Positions 49,625 to 62,184 of a DNA stretch of 64,000 bases are shown piece by piece. Position numbers and translations under genes: made by a program. This DNA is from Epiperipatus broadwayi (lineage: Eukaryota > Onychophora > Udeonychophora > Euonychophora > Peripatidae). Below the pieces are notes generated by a model. That model made no database searches, was not told the origin of the DNA, and saw only the letters and a list, made by a program, of their open reading frames with translations. The number at the start of each line of letters is the position of its first letter. The first letter of the stretch is position 1. Where the stretch lies: positions 6,984,085 to 7,048,084 of the forward strand of contig JAQFVV010012396.1 in NCBI GenBank assembly GCA_028023455.1, written 5' to 3'.

Positions 49625-52567
49625 CTTTAGTTAGCCATACTCAATTTTTTTCTTTCCTGGGCCACATATATTTGTGTGCTACATCAAATGGGCCACAACA
49701 CGCTATACAAGTAATTGGCAACCAATTGGTATTGCATAAAAATATGTCTGACTTCTCAATTCATGCATGCCAGAGGCTGTGGATCACTTTATTATATCTT
49801 AGAATTAACATATTAATAATATGCAAACACTTTTATTTGATATAAACATTTATTTAAATATCAATGTGATTTTTGATATTGAGATAAACTTTTAACAATT
49901 TTAGATAAATCTGGTTTATAAGAGCTAAATACTACTCTTAATATATCATAAAGATGTGAATCAGTAAGTCTGTTTCTAAACACATTCTTCATATATTTCA
50001 TTTTCAAATAAGATGATTCACAAAGATATATTGATGAAAGCAATTTGAGTAACATTTGTGCACACTTTTTGACAGTTTTATATTTTTCAGGCACTAATTT
50101 GGCTTCCAAATTTGTGTCATTTTTAAATTCAACAAATTTGTCAAATAGCTTAACATAATCATGTTCAAATGCAGCTAATTGTGTATAGTTGCTATTTTTA
50201 AGTGCTAGGGATTTTCTATAAGTAAGAGACAATTCTTAATATTTCTTCCTTGAAATCTACTTTTAAATTCTTTCAATAAGGTAGCTAAATAATTTGAAAT
50301 AATTACCAAGTTTCTGAAGAAATGTCAATACCATCTTGCTTAGCATTTCTCAATGTTGGAAAATGATATAATATTTGGTTTTGTATATCTTTGTAATAAA
50401 TTTTGTATATCTTTGTAATAAATTTTTAGTTTTTCTTGAAAAGCAAATACTTTATCTGCCATTTGTGAAATAATTTTATTTTCGCCATGCAAAATAATAT
50501 TAAGATCACAAAGTTTTTCTGATGTCACATAAAAAAGCTAAAAGACCCCACCATTAATCACTGTCAAGCTCATTATAAATTTTATTGTTTTCTTGTAAAA
50601 ATGAAATAATTTCATGACTTAATAAAAAAAGCAATCCAAAACTTTACCTCTGTTTAGCCATTGCACTGAAGTATGCAAAAGTACATGACCATAATTACTA
50701 TTTATTTCTTCAAAAAGATTTTTAAATTTTCTATAGTTCATTTCTCAGGCTCGAATATAATTCACAATGTTTATGATGGTTTTCATCACAGCATCTACTT
50801 TTTTAATGAATATATGTGCCCTCAAATTTTCTTGGTGAATTAAACAATGAAATGATAAGAGATTTATTAGATTATATTTCTTTTTTAATAGGGAAACAAA
50901 TCCCTTTTCAGATCTAATCATTGAAGGACATTCATCAGTGCACCCAAAGTACAAATACTATTCAGAAAATTACTATCTCTAGTTTGATCCTTCATAGGAA
51001 GAAATTTCAAAAATCTTCACAAATTGAATTCTGTTCAATACAGCAGTATCGGATGAAAATATGAAAATAACACATTATGATGTTGCTGAAATGTCAGTAC
51101 TAGAATCAATAGCCAAACTAAAATATTTGCAGTTTTTCAAATCTTCTATTATAATATCAAAAATGTTTTGCAATATCTTCAATACGTCTAATACAGATAG
51201 AATCTGACAATATTTGATTTTTATTATTAAATTTATCAAATAATATATTCAAAGCATTTATGAAACATTATTTCACAACTTCAGCATCCGTAAACGGTTT
51301 CATATTTTTGCCAAGTATATAACAAATTTCATACAATGCTCGTGTCACCACTACTTCTTGTGAGATTGCCACTGACATAACATTTTGTTGTTGTTGCAAT
51401 GATTTTTTTGAAGAAACCTAATTTTTCACTTCTCATTAAAGACCCATGAGCAAAAGTGTCATTAAACAATTTATATTTCGTGGCGTAATAACGATCAATA
51501 TTATATTTTTTTAATGTGACACTTTCTCAACAAATCAAACATCTTGCTGAACCTTTGTTTTGACACAACAAAATATTCCTCTTCCCAGTTGTCTTGGAAT
51601 ATTCTATTTTCATCTGAAAATTTTCATTTATTGCTTGAAGACATCATTACGGTGTTAAATTATAGTTTGATATAAAATATTATGCATCTGTTATACTAAT
51701 TCAAGTATAAAGCTAACATGTCTCACCTTGCATTCAAAAACACAGCCTATTGGAAGATTGAATTAAAGTTTCAAACTTCTGATTGGTTAATTATACAATC
51801 TGCAGTAAATATATTTGTCTTTTTAAAATTATATTTGTTTTAGTTTAGTATCTTAAATGCAAATTCATAATTTGTCTGATTACAAAAAGGTTTTTAAAAA
51901 TATATATTTCTATTTATAATTGATGATAATAATCTAATGCTATCAAATTAAAATAAATGCTTACCATCCAATTATAAATTCCAGACAGAATTTATTGAAT
52001 TCCTTATCAATATATTTTAGTGTAAAAATAAATATTTTTGACTAAAATCAGAAAAACAAACAAGTTGGTAAAAAAAAAAGTTTAGCAAATTATGTTTCTG
52101 TTTTCGAATTCAAAACATAGAAATACAACTGTCAAAATCATGGATTGGTGTTCCCTTGTGGAGAAAAGAAACAACCAATCAGAAGCTTAAAAAGATGGAT
52201 TTGCATCATTGTTATAGCATTAAATTTAAATATTATTGATTTGTTACTTGTAAAAAAGTACCGAAGGTGCTAAAATCAGCGAAATAATGCTAAAGATAGC
52301 GAGTTGAGAGTGAATGCAAGCCGTATATGAAGATATTCAGGAATTTCTGATGTAGACTTGACAGGTTATTCAGATCTGCGAAATTTTAAAAAAAAAGACA
52401 GATAACATTATTGCATCAATAAAAAAATCAGTTGCACGTGGTTATTAGTTAATTAAGATGAATGCTATAATATCTGTTAACCATCAGTCTATTGCTGGGC
52501 CACACATAAAAGCTTGGTGGGCCACATGAAGCCCATGTTCTGCAAGTTGATTATGGCTGCTTTAGTT
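49625..52567. mobile_element. hAT-superfamily DNA transposon (decayed) with 8-bp target duplication
   Basis: ctttagtt occurs at both borders (49625-49632 and 52560-52567), the eight-base duplication typical of hAT. Immediately inside, the left end agccatactcaa matches the complement of the right end (cagccataatcaacttgcag reading inward), giving short terminal inverted repeats. The outermost C of the left end is lost. Subterminal gggccaca motifs occur at 49660, 49690, 52498 and 52520. The interior holds a minus-strand transposase pseudogene. The element splits a duplicated segment whose other copy (41515-43240) has no insertion. Confidence 0.9.
49861..51647 (-). pseudogene. hAT transposase (ZBED5/GTF2IRD2-like), multiply broken
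   Basis: A plausible start is the ATGATG at 51647-51642. The N-terminus reads SSSNK, then a stop, then FSDENRIFQDNWEEEYF, like other SCAN/ZBED-type hAT proteins. The open frame 50954-50745 has TDECPSMIRSEKGFVSLLKK and FHCLIHQENL, the conserved CTDGAPSM and HCxIHQE region of the catalytic core. The open frame 50528-50340 has DLNIILHGENKIISQMADKV. The last frame (50232-49861) has SSIYLCESSYLKMKYMKN and RNRLTDSHLYDILR, the hAT C-terminal dimerisation domain. Multiple stops and shifts prevent a functional product. Such proteins cut and paste hAT DNA in the nucleus. Confidence 0.92.
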
Positions 52568-53130
52568 CATTAACTGTACTTCTGGATTTGATTGATAAAT
52601 GTATAAGTTAACCTATTCATGATTTCATGCTTCAAGTTATTTCTTGAAATAATCCAAAGTATTTCTTGGGTTGATAGAAAATTATTATATTAAAAAAACT
52701 TTTTTTTTTTTGGTTGAATAATTGGCTAGTTTGTTTTTCCACTTCTTTCTTGTATTGTTGATAGATAAAATTATGGAAGAAGGTAGTTGTAGTGTTTCTA
52801 ATTCATGAGTTTTCAAAATACTGTACAATGGTTTTTATTTTCTTTCATGTAAGAGTGTAATTCATATAATGCTGAATCATTTCAACCTATCTTTTTTGAA
52901 ACTAGCATTTTAGGTGAGAGATGGATGACTGGAAATCTAGTCAATCATACTAATTAAGGTTGAATTACAAGTATATATGCTTATTACATTTTTTTTTAAA
53001 AAATTACTAATAATATTAGCAATACTCTTCTATTATTGAAATTATAATTTCTTTTATTAAGGAAGGTTGCAATGAATGGTGCAAGGTCTGATGATTAGTC
53101 ATCTGTTTTAACTCCTATCTCTCTATTAGC
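52568..53130. repeat. Direct segment copy 2, right part
   Basis: It resumes the copy 1 match: actgtacttctggatttgat, gtataagttaacctattcat, cttgaaataatccaaagtat, gtgagagatggatgactgga, aaatctagtcaatcatacta and ttactaataatattagcaat. The counterparts lie at about 42575-43115 in the same order. Confidence 0.85.
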
Positions 53131-53389
53131 AATATATATATATTAGTGAATAATAATCATTAAATTATCTCTAATTTTTGGTTATCAATACTATTGTTTT
53201 GTTCTCCATCAAAATAATGGATTATGGTTTTACTCACTATATTTTCAAAATGTGTTGAATGCATTACATAATATTTTAAATAGATACCTTGTGATGTTTA
53301 TTGTTTTTGTATTTAGTGAATGCGTACATATGGCCTTGAATGTACACTTAACAGAAGATTAATATGAGGCTTTAAGCCATTCAGTTAAG

Positions 53390-53715
53390 TATGAAGAGAT
53401 ATTAGGAGTAACAAAAAGAAATCAAAAACAAAATGCCTGATTGTGAACAGATATCATTGACATCATTGAAAAATTAACTGTTAGAAATGGAAAAGAAATG
53501 ATAATAGATGAACAGTTGAAATCTTAAATCGAATTGCAAGAAGTTGTAAAACACCTATAAAGAGACCATATGTGAGGTGAGTGGATGAATTCAATAAATG
53601 TTTTTGGTATTATGTGGAGAAAAGAGCTATGACCTCAAGAAACTGGATTAAATTCGGAAAGATCTTCATTCTTCAATGGATCAATAAATAATTGAAAATG
53701 TTGATGGCTTTACTG
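53390..53715 (+). pseudogene. 3' tail of an RTE-type LINE
   Basis: It translates in broken frames to CEQ-DIIDIIEKLTVRNG-like and ILNRIARSCKT-like blocks. NWIKFGKIFILQWINK at about 53640-53695 is the closing tract seen at 7905 and 62500. Only the end of the element remains. Confidence 0.7.
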
Positions 53716-55143
53716 AATATAATGTGTGTTGGATTTACGGTATTCATGTAGCACACTCATTTACACAAAACACACATCATTATTTCTAATTATGTGTAAA
53801 AATTGTTTGTGCATATGCATATTATTTTGGACTTGTTGAAGAATCATTTTGATAATTAAAATAATGATTGTTAATGATGTATTGATTTTATTTTAAAGAC
53901 ATACAGTTTAAATATAAATGCTATATAAATGACTACAAAAAAAAAAATGAATCAATGAATTGAGATTGATACTTAAATAAAATATTATCTAATTATATTC
54001 ACTATCAATGAATTAAAACAAATATGAAGCTATCCCTACAATGCCTTTTGTTAGAATCAGTCACATCCATGGTTCTAGTATGTAATATAACTCAAATATT
54101 CTTGAGCATTTAACTCTGTATATATTAACAAATTTACATATATTAAATTACAAATGCCATTTTTCAATATTTGTCATTTGAATAGTTGCAGGTTACTGTG
54201 AAATTCTGGTATGCAGCATCAGTATACACTACTTCAATATATTAAAGAAGTTCTATGAGATTCAAAACCTAGGTTTTCATGGAAGGTGGATGCATTAAGT
54301 CCAATGAGTTTTTTTCTATCTTCATCCTAGAATAAACTATATAATCATTTAATATCAAAGAGTTCATTTACATTCTTCAACCTGAGATATGGTTTCTTCT
54401 TCTACCAAAAAGCCAATTAATTAAAAAACATTAATAGAATAACATTTTAATACTATCTAATATCTATTCTATGGGTTGGCTCAATAGTGAAGATTAATGT
54501 GAACTAAATAGTCACTTAATATTTAGTTCTGTTATATAACAATCACATGTGTATGTAAATACGCTAATGTAGTAAAAAAAATAAAGCAGTATTAAATAAA
54601 AACTGGTGGGGGAAAAGCTTGTCTAAGTATTTCTCTAAAGAAGAACAGTAAATGAAAATAAAATTATTTGCCTGAATAATGAATTGCAAATTGATGACAG
54701 TTTTAACGATTTTTCTTTTAACCTCTAACTACAAATAAATAGCTTAGATACCCATTTTATTTCAATAATCCATAATATGCTATCCCCTTATTTTTATTTT
54801 TATATTTGTTACAGTTTACTGATTCCAATCAACAAGATTTGGAAAGAAAATGATTTGTGCGTATGTGTGTTGTAATGCTTATTCGAACTTGATAAACATA
54901 TATCCAACAATAACCGTATGCCTAGTTGCTTTGGTTATGGGCCAGCTACCCAGAAAAAAAAAATACTGACCTTGGTTGAAAATTATCGGGTACTGAAAAA
55001 AAAAGTTTCCAAGATCCATTTAAACCTAGGTCATTTAGTATGAGAATGTGTTATTACTCATTAATATATATATAATATTAAATTTAGATAAGGTTGTAAT
55101 TATAATTTTTAATAGTAAGTTTGATTAATCTTATTTATTTTAG
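53716..55143. other. Presumed intron upstream of the sarcosine dehydrogenase exon
   Basis: AT-rich, without coding motifs. It ends in the pyrimidine-rich acceptor tract taatcttatttattttag at 55143. The upstream exon of the gene was not found in the window, so the intron may be very long and contain the elements described to its left (inference). Confidence 0.5.
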
Positions 55144-55400
55144 CTATCCACTATTACAAGCCCTAACGTCCACTGATCTCAGCAATGAATCATTTCCTTT
55201 TTCAACAAATAAGATAATTGAATTTGCTGGCCATAAAGTACGAGCTATGAGATTATCGTTTGTAGGTGAATTAGGATGGGAACTGCATATTCCTAAATCA
55301 TCCTGCGTACCAGTTTATCAAGCAATTATAAAGGAAGGTGAAAAATATAATATTGTTAATGCAGGTTACAGGGCTATTGATTCACTTAGCATAGAAAAAG
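55144..55400 (+). CDS. SARDH: Sarcosine dehydrogenase, one internal exon (GcvT-like folate-binding domain)
   Basis: The 257-bp exon lies between an AG acceptor (55142-55143) and a GTAAGA donor (55401). It encodes one base of a split codon, 85 codons and one base of the next. The peptide contains [43 protein letters not shown] and [14 protein letters not shown]. These are hallmark strings of the C-terminal aminomethyltransferase-like (tetrahydrofolate-binding) region of sarcosine dehydrogenase. The enzyme is a mitochondrial flavoprotein that demethylates sarcosine to glycine and passes the one-carbon unit to folate. The close relatives dimethylglycine dehydrogenase and PDPR share the domain, but the [12 protein letters not shown] and SCVPVY wording fits sarcosine dehydrogenase best. 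There is no stop or frameshift, so the exon looks functional. The flanking exons are outside the window or were missed. Confidence 0.93.
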
Positions 55401-57490
55401 GTAAGATTTTAATTCTTAAAAATAATTAGTAAAAATCTTTTTATTTTTTTCGATAAACATAAACCGAGTTTATTTCTTTAAAAAAAAAAAAATTTTTTTT
55501 TTAAAGATATGCAAATATTTGTAAAGTTTTGCTTTAAATAGAAATTATGTTAATTAAATTTTTTTAGCATTATTAAGATTTTAAACATTTTAGAATGCAG
55601 ACATATAAATAAGCTAATACAAGAATTTATAGTATTAATAGACATTGTGTTTGATTAATGTGGGTGTGTATTTATATTTACGTATAAAATATTTTGATTA
55701 AATGATTTATATATATAAACACTGAATATTGGCATTCTTATTTAAATACAAATAAATGAATTTTATTTATTTGTTTACATTTTTGAGGAATATAATCCTT
55801 TAATATGATGAAAACTAAGTTTGCCCTCCCACCAGTGCACCTCTTAATTATGATATAAAACTAAAAAATGAAATAGTAATAGTTATTGTGAGAATATTTC
55901 ATTTTTTGATTATCATTATATGTTACAAAATTTAAATGCAGTTAAAAAAATAAAAATGAAGGGTATTTGTTTCCATTTTTTTTTTGCAACAAACCAATAA
56001 ATATAATTATTATTTTAGTACCTGCTTCAACTTTCACCAATATATTTCATTTCTATTTTTTAAAAATAATATATGCATAAAATATATATCTAATGCTTAC
56101 ATTTTATTGCAATTCATATATTTAAATTGACAGTCCACTGGAGGGAGCCATGGACGCCAGTTAACTCTGTTACTGGCTCCCCGTTTTAGTTCATTTTTGC
56201 TTAGTTTAGGGAATTAATTTTTTCTAAAACTATTCCTATTTAAAAGAGGAGATTCTTAGCTCTCTTTTCATATACAAGTTATACCAACCCGTTATCACAA
56301 GTAAGAACAATTTCAACATTTATAAAAACGCTGTGCAAATTATATAGCAGCTGTTGAAATTTCAAATGATTACTACCGTGATTTTGCATTTTAATGAAAA
56401 TTCTTCATTTTACTTAATTTTGCTGAGTGGATGAGAGAGACTGATGGTTGGGAAGGGCCCCAGGAGACAATCCTAGTTCTGTTGAATATGGGAGCTGGGA
56501 TGAATGCGCTATGGGGATCATTTCCAATGTTGATTTTATCATTCATAGGAGAGGAGATATAATGTTATTTAGTTTAGCGGTTTTTTAACGTTATTTTTAT
56601 AATTGATTTTATCCATGTGTTATGGCAAAGTAAGCTGCAATTTAGCCTAATGGTTTTAATTACAAGTGATTCACCTTATTTATTACTATTATTTCCAATG
56701 TGATTATTGATAAGGTTGGCCCTTTGCTGTTCATGTGGCTCTTCGTAATAGATTAGAATGGTTTTCAGCAGAGACATTTCGAAGCTTAGTTTTTTTCCTA
56801 GTTCTCCGTAAGCCTTCCAAAGTATACTGAATTGCTCTCTTCTGGAGATATTTGAGGCCACTCTGGAGAACTGAACAATAGATTGGCTTAGCCCATATTT
56901 TATATTATCTCAAGTATTTTTGTATTTCTCAACTTATCTGCTGCAAATTGGATTTTTCAATATTGTACTCCTAAAACGCTATTCATATTTGAATTCTAGA
57001 CTTTACAAATAATTCCTAATTGTATTCTAGGTTTACTTTTAATAATTAATCATCTCATGGACTAATGCTCTGAGTTGTCACAGGTTGATCAATTTTTGGA
57101 AACACTATGGACAAAAAATACAGTGTATCATCTTAGATCTCCGTATTATACTATGTAAACAATGCTTACCTTGTAAAACATTTTGTACCAATAAAATGTA
57201 ATCCTTTTTTTTTAAATTGACTTACCTGATATATGAAAGTATTGTTGTTATCACATTCATATGAATTAAAAATGAATACTATTTAATTACTCATTATTAA
57301 ATTTACTTATCTTTCACTTCATTATTATTTTTTTTAATTAGCTTATTTTTATATTATATATATTGAATTCAATGTTTGAGTGCAGATGAAGTAATTGCAA
57401 TAGTATAATTATATCAGCAATATCCTTGATCATTATCATTCATAGTTTCCTATTGATTTTCATTCTTTCATCACAGTTTATTCTAGAATC
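55401..57490. other. Presumed intron or intergenic, mostly AT-rich
   Basis: No further sarcosine dehydrogenase exon was recognised. The sub-region 56130-56880 is somewhat less AT-rich (gtccactggagggagccatgg at 56134; gaagggccccaggagac near 56450). It has a 61-codon minus frame (56861-56676), ISRREQFSILWKAYGELGKK, which looks protein-like but matches nothing I know. It may be an old element. Confidence 0.4.
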
Positions 57491-57499
57491 GATACATCT

Positions 57500-57960
57500 T
57501 GTCATAGCTTAATGATGTAATGACGCATTAAACTATATGATGCGGCTTTAAATAATAAAATATTAAAATAAATTATCCAAGCTATAGTATATCCTATATA
57601 TGGACAAGAAAGTTGGACATTAAATAAAACAGTAGAAAAATTGTTCAATTCTTCTGAATTATCATATTGATAAAAACTTTTGGGAATACTGTAAATAGCA
57701 AGAAAAATGAACAAATGGGTACTCCGTCACATTAGACTTGAACTTCTGCTGAGGCACAAATGAGCTAGTTGAAATTATCATATATTAGTCACATCAATAG
57801 ATGATATAATTCATCAAAAAGTTTGTAATGCTGATAATAGAAATGAAAGGATATTTAGCGATAGGATGTATGAATTCCAAGATCACATAATTAATGTATA
57901 TCGTGCAAGCCTAAAAACAAACAGGTAAGGTGCCATTCAACAGAAACTGTATTCATTAGA
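57500..57960 (+). pseudogene. Probable LINE C-terminal fragment
   Basis: The plus-strand translation has YPIYGQESWTLNKTVEKL (about 57590-57645), like the post-RT YGxExWTL motif of RTE/CR1-type LINEs. With breaks there follow KMNKWVLRHIRLELLLRHK (about 57705-57760) and KVCNADNRNERIFSDRMYEF (about 57820-57880). Stops and shifts abound. The minus-strand frame here is a shadow. The clade is uncertain. Confidence 0.5.
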
Positions 57961-58940
57961 TATCACCAACTAGACTTAATAATAATAATAAAATCTGTTA
58001 AGATAATGACAAATTTACCACAACCTATGATCAACTGTTATTGTTTGAATGTAACACAATTTATTGTGAGATAACAATAGATTACGGTGCTATAATCAAA
58101 TAGTAAGCTTGATTTTGGTCAGAAAATTTAACAGACTAGTTTAACATCTTAACAAAACATTGTTAAATCACTTTCATCATTCCTGTTCATGCTAAACTGC
58201 AATGCAAATCCAAAATAACCATTTATATTTAGAGCTCTAAAATTTTGTAACACTACAGGGAAATAAGGGGTCATACCTGATCAGACAAGATAACCAGTAA
58301 GTGAACATCAACAATCCAAAGTTAGGTCACCATTTGTAACACTATGTAAATTGGGGTTTAACCCATGGAGGATCTGAGGAATTTTTTGTTTATCCTCAAG
58401 TAAAAAAATATATATTATAACCAGTTGGTTACATAACTGCACTAGAAAAAATAAATAGTTAGATAGTTGGCAGCATGTTTCTCAAGTTTGAGAATAAAAA
58501 AATTATTTTATTAATGGGGGAAACATTAAATTTTCTTAGACCTATTTTTTAAAGAGTCATTATTTAACTCAATAATTGTAAAATCCCCATATGATAGTAT
58601 GAAAATTCTCAAACATTAAATATATTTAAGAGTATTTTTTTTAAATAAAAAATAAAAGAGAGGGAAGAATAAAATAAGATTTTAATAACTTTGTAAATTT
58701 TTTATTTTTAATTAATCACAGTTGTTTTTGCAAGAAAATTTGGGTTTTAATTATAAAGGAATGGCAAGAATTTTATGTTGTTAGTTTAAGTTCTTGACTT
58801 GTTTTCAATATCTATGATTAAGGAGATATTGCTTGAATAATTGTATTAAAAATTTTATCTTATTAGTTGTCATGAAAATTATCATATAAGAAACATATTG
58901 TAATTGGCTGGTGGGCAAGATTGTTCTAGAAAAAAAAAAT
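57961..58940. other. AT-rich spacer
   Basis: No supported feature. A short (taa)n tract lies near 57978. Confidence 0.45.
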
Positions 58941-58974
58941 GTGGGGATGTGAATAAGTAATAATGCCCAAGTGT

Positions 58975-59100
58975 CTGGAGAGGTTATTGCTAACTTAATT
59001 GTTGAAGAGAGCAGTCAAATCTTAATCATGTGGTTGGAAAATATAGAAGAAATTATTCCTAACTTAGCTGTTGAAGAGAGAGCAGCCCAAGCTTAATCCA
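58975..59100. repeat. Short tandem duplication (about 55-bp units)
   Basis: gttattgctaacttaattgt with tgaagagagcagtcaaatct (58982-59023) recurs as attattcctaacttagctgt with tgaagagagagcagcccaag (from about 59051). Diverged direct repeat, no coding signal. Confidence 0.65.
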
Positions 59101-59839
59101 GCTGACCAAACTATTGAATAAAATAGCAGTTTTTTTATCAAGCTTTTAGCATACTATGAGTTTAGCACTAAAAATGGTTTGTATAATAAAAACCATGTGC
59201 TAAGTTTAGTTAAAAGCTAGGCATTATCTTCCTCTATGTGACCTACCTTCACTGGAAGAAAATGTAAGGAAGGTAAACCCCCCATTAAGTAGTCTAATCT
59301 TGTCTTCAACAAAGAACATGAGTCTGTTTTTATCTATATCACCTGGAATTTTATTTAAGAGGAGAACCAAATGTACAAAATGTGCTATTTTTTATTTGGA
59401 ATTCGTACAGACCCAGGAAAGAATAAATTTAACTAGGCCCAAAAGCTCAATTGTAAAGAAAAACTGGAAATTGATCATGGAAATGACTCCATGAACACTA
59501 AAACATTGGCTATAGGTATTATTTTTTTATATGTGCATACTTTTATTAATAGAAAATCTGTTTTTGTTTCAAAAATGTAATATCTTGGGGGGGGGGGGAG
59601 GGTGTATAAGAATTAACAATGTTAAATAATTCTATTAAGTTAAGATATTTCAAATTGTGAAACATTTTTTTTAAAAACCCAGTTAATTTTCTTTTACAAA
59701 TGGTAAAATAGCTTTAAAATATATATATCAGGGACGAATATTGAATGGAATGAGTGCTTCCATAGAAAAATTCACTAAAACTTTCTAAAGCTTTAATTAA
59801 AATTCAATTTAAAAAATTCACTTTCAATTTTTTTTCAAA
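59101..59839. other. AT-rich spacer
   Basis: A G run of about 12 lies near 59587-59598. A 64-codon plus frame (59300-59494) has no recognisable motif. Confidence 0.45.
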
Positions 59840-60186
59840 TTATTTTTTGAATGGAATACCAACAATCGTATTGTTTTTATATACATAGGGAATGAATTCG
59901 ATTAATCCATTCTCACATCCATGTTGATTATAAGTTCAAAAAATGCTAAGATCTAATTTACAGTTAATACTTTTAAGAATGTTAAAAGAATTGGGAAGAT
60001 AAAAATATATTGATAATGTATTATCTATACTTAAACTAATCACAATCTGATTAGAATCAGCGATTCATTATTTTTTGAATGGAATACCAACAGTCAAATT
60101 GTTTTTATATACATAGGGAATGAATTTGATTAATTCATTCTCGCATCCCCATTGATTATAAGAAGTTCAAAAAATGCTAAGATCTT
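59840..60186. repeat. Direct repeat pair of about 115 bp
   Basis: attattttttgaatggaata at about 59840 and about 60069 begins two long, closely similar stretches. Both continue through accaacantc, tttttatatacatagggaat, a gattaat-type run and ttcaaaaaatgctaagatct, ending at about 59952 and 60186. They are far more alike than the other repeats here, so this is a recent local duplication. Confidence 0.9.
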
Positions 60187-60420
60187 TAGATGGACATGCT
60201 TTAAGGGTTTAAACCTGACACAGATAGAAGTGTAAGGGTAAATAAGTGAAATGTATATAATGAAGGAAATATACCATATCAATATTAGCTATTATGTAAA
60301 AATAAGGTATATTTTTTTTACCCTAAATTCATATATTTTTAAAAATAGTCATTGAATTATTATTTTTTACTTGGCTGTTATTAATTTAAAAAAATATTGA
60401 TAAATCTTCATTATTTATTA
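60187..60420. other. AT-rich spacer
   Basis: No feature recognised. Confidence 0.4.
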
Positions 60421-60525
60421 AGAGAAGCATAATGTTGCTAAGTAGAGCAATACTTCAATTAGAATAGACTGTCATACCATAATTTAGAGTTTGAATCTAT
60501 GTCAGGTAAAACTTGAATTTTTTTA
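60421..60525 (+). repeat. tRNA-like SINE head (family C)
   Basis: gttgctaagtagagcaatac resembles a D-arm/box A region. gagtttgaatctatgtcagg is a box B with one change, followed by taaaacttgaattttttt. The post-box B string is close to that of the copy at 62185 (ctaggccaagtaaacttgaa). Confidence 0.55.
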
Positions 60526-62180
60526 TCATATTACTAGCAAGCTTGTGGGGAGTGAGTTTGAGAAATCAGATCACTGTCAACCCAGTTAAATATCCAAACT
60601 TTGATAAATGGAATATATAAAGATCTCTCTAGTAGTCTTTCATAAAGGAACAATAAAAGAGAAGAAAACATTTATCAAGCTTTCTAAGTGCAAAAGATGT
60701 TGAGATTTTGAGCACTTTTTAAACACTAATTTAAGTTAGAAACTGTTTGTTTGTTTGGAATACATTTTGAACTCGAAATTTAACATATTTCTATCCAATA
60801 GATTATCTTCAAATTTTGTACACATGTTAGAAATCAATGGCAATACAATATGACAATAAAATATTTCAGATTGATCTCTTGATTTCTTTACTATAGAGGT
60901 GTTGGTGGATTGAATTTCAAGTATGTTGATTTCAGTTTAGTAAGTTTACAGTGGCGCACATGAGAAGGCGGTATTTTTTTTAAAGAAAAAAAATATATTA
61001 AAAATCATTTAAAGTAAATGCAAATAGATACAAAACAAATATTAATTTCTCTTGATTGTAAACTCTTTTGCTAAAATTTTTTTTTCGTAAACAAAATTGG
61101 AATTGGATTTTTTTTTTTATAAAGTAAACTTCATTAATAGCAAATTCCTCTGCAAGTATTACCATAAATAAAATAAAAAGTCCATGATAGAATAATTTTT
61201 ATAATAAAAATAAAGTATAATGGTGATATGTACTTCTGCAGTTTATTTATAAATATTAACATATGTATAAAACAATAAATTTAAATTATATAACATTTCT
61301 GTAACTATATATAAAAACAGAGACAAAACAATTGATACTTCAAGGCATTTATCATATATAGGTGGTTTTTTTTACTTTATTTACAATTTATATATTTTGT
61401 ACATCATTGCATTGAAGGATAAGCTTGCTTTGGTTATTATTAGCATTGTGAATTAATGCTAATATAATGCACAACTTAGAAAAAGTTTTTTTTATAGTTT
61501 ATCTAGGTAAGAACTTTAGAGCATTTAATTAAGTAAATATTAAATCGCTCATTATTTTTTTTAAGGATATTGCATTTTTTGTTATCAAATATGGTCGATA
61601 GAACAGTGAGCTAGTCACATGATTTTAAGAATCAATTTTTAATGCATGATTTTCTTTCAAATATTACACAGACTGATTTTGTTCTTCCTCTGAATTAAAA
61701 TTGAAATAATTACAGAAAATATCCCAATACTAAAAACTTAAAAATAATATATATAAATATTTTTAATAGTCTCTTTTATTTACTGAACACTAAAAAGTTA
61801 CGAATAATTATTTTCTTTAATCACAATAGGGGTTTTTATATTTAACTTGAAATAAGAGCACACTGTATCTAGAAATTAATTAAGTCAATCCTTACTTTTT
61901 ACAAGAGATTGAATTAATTAATTTCTGGAAACTCAAATACTTTTATTTTAAGTTAAACAATAAAAAAAAAACTCCATATGTGATTGAAGAACAATTATTT
62001 TAGACTTTGTAGTGTACAGTTAATAAAAACATTTGTTATAAAATGTTTTATATATAATCTATTTTTGTTTTATCCTCTTTCTAAGAATAGGTGGAAATTA
62101 CTAGCTATTCTTAGCTAGATAACAGAATTGAACAACCAGTAGTGAATGGTTAATGGTATTGGCCATGAAATAGCTATTTA
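60526..62180. other. AT-rich spacer, no gene seen
   Basis: About 1.7 kb of AT-rich sequence without recognised coding or repeat features. Confidence 0.5.
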
Positions 62181-62184
62181 ATAG

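Noticed and set aside
56676-56861. 61-codon minus-strand frame with protein-like composition
   Set aside because: I recognise no domain, and there are no supporting splice sites or neighbours.
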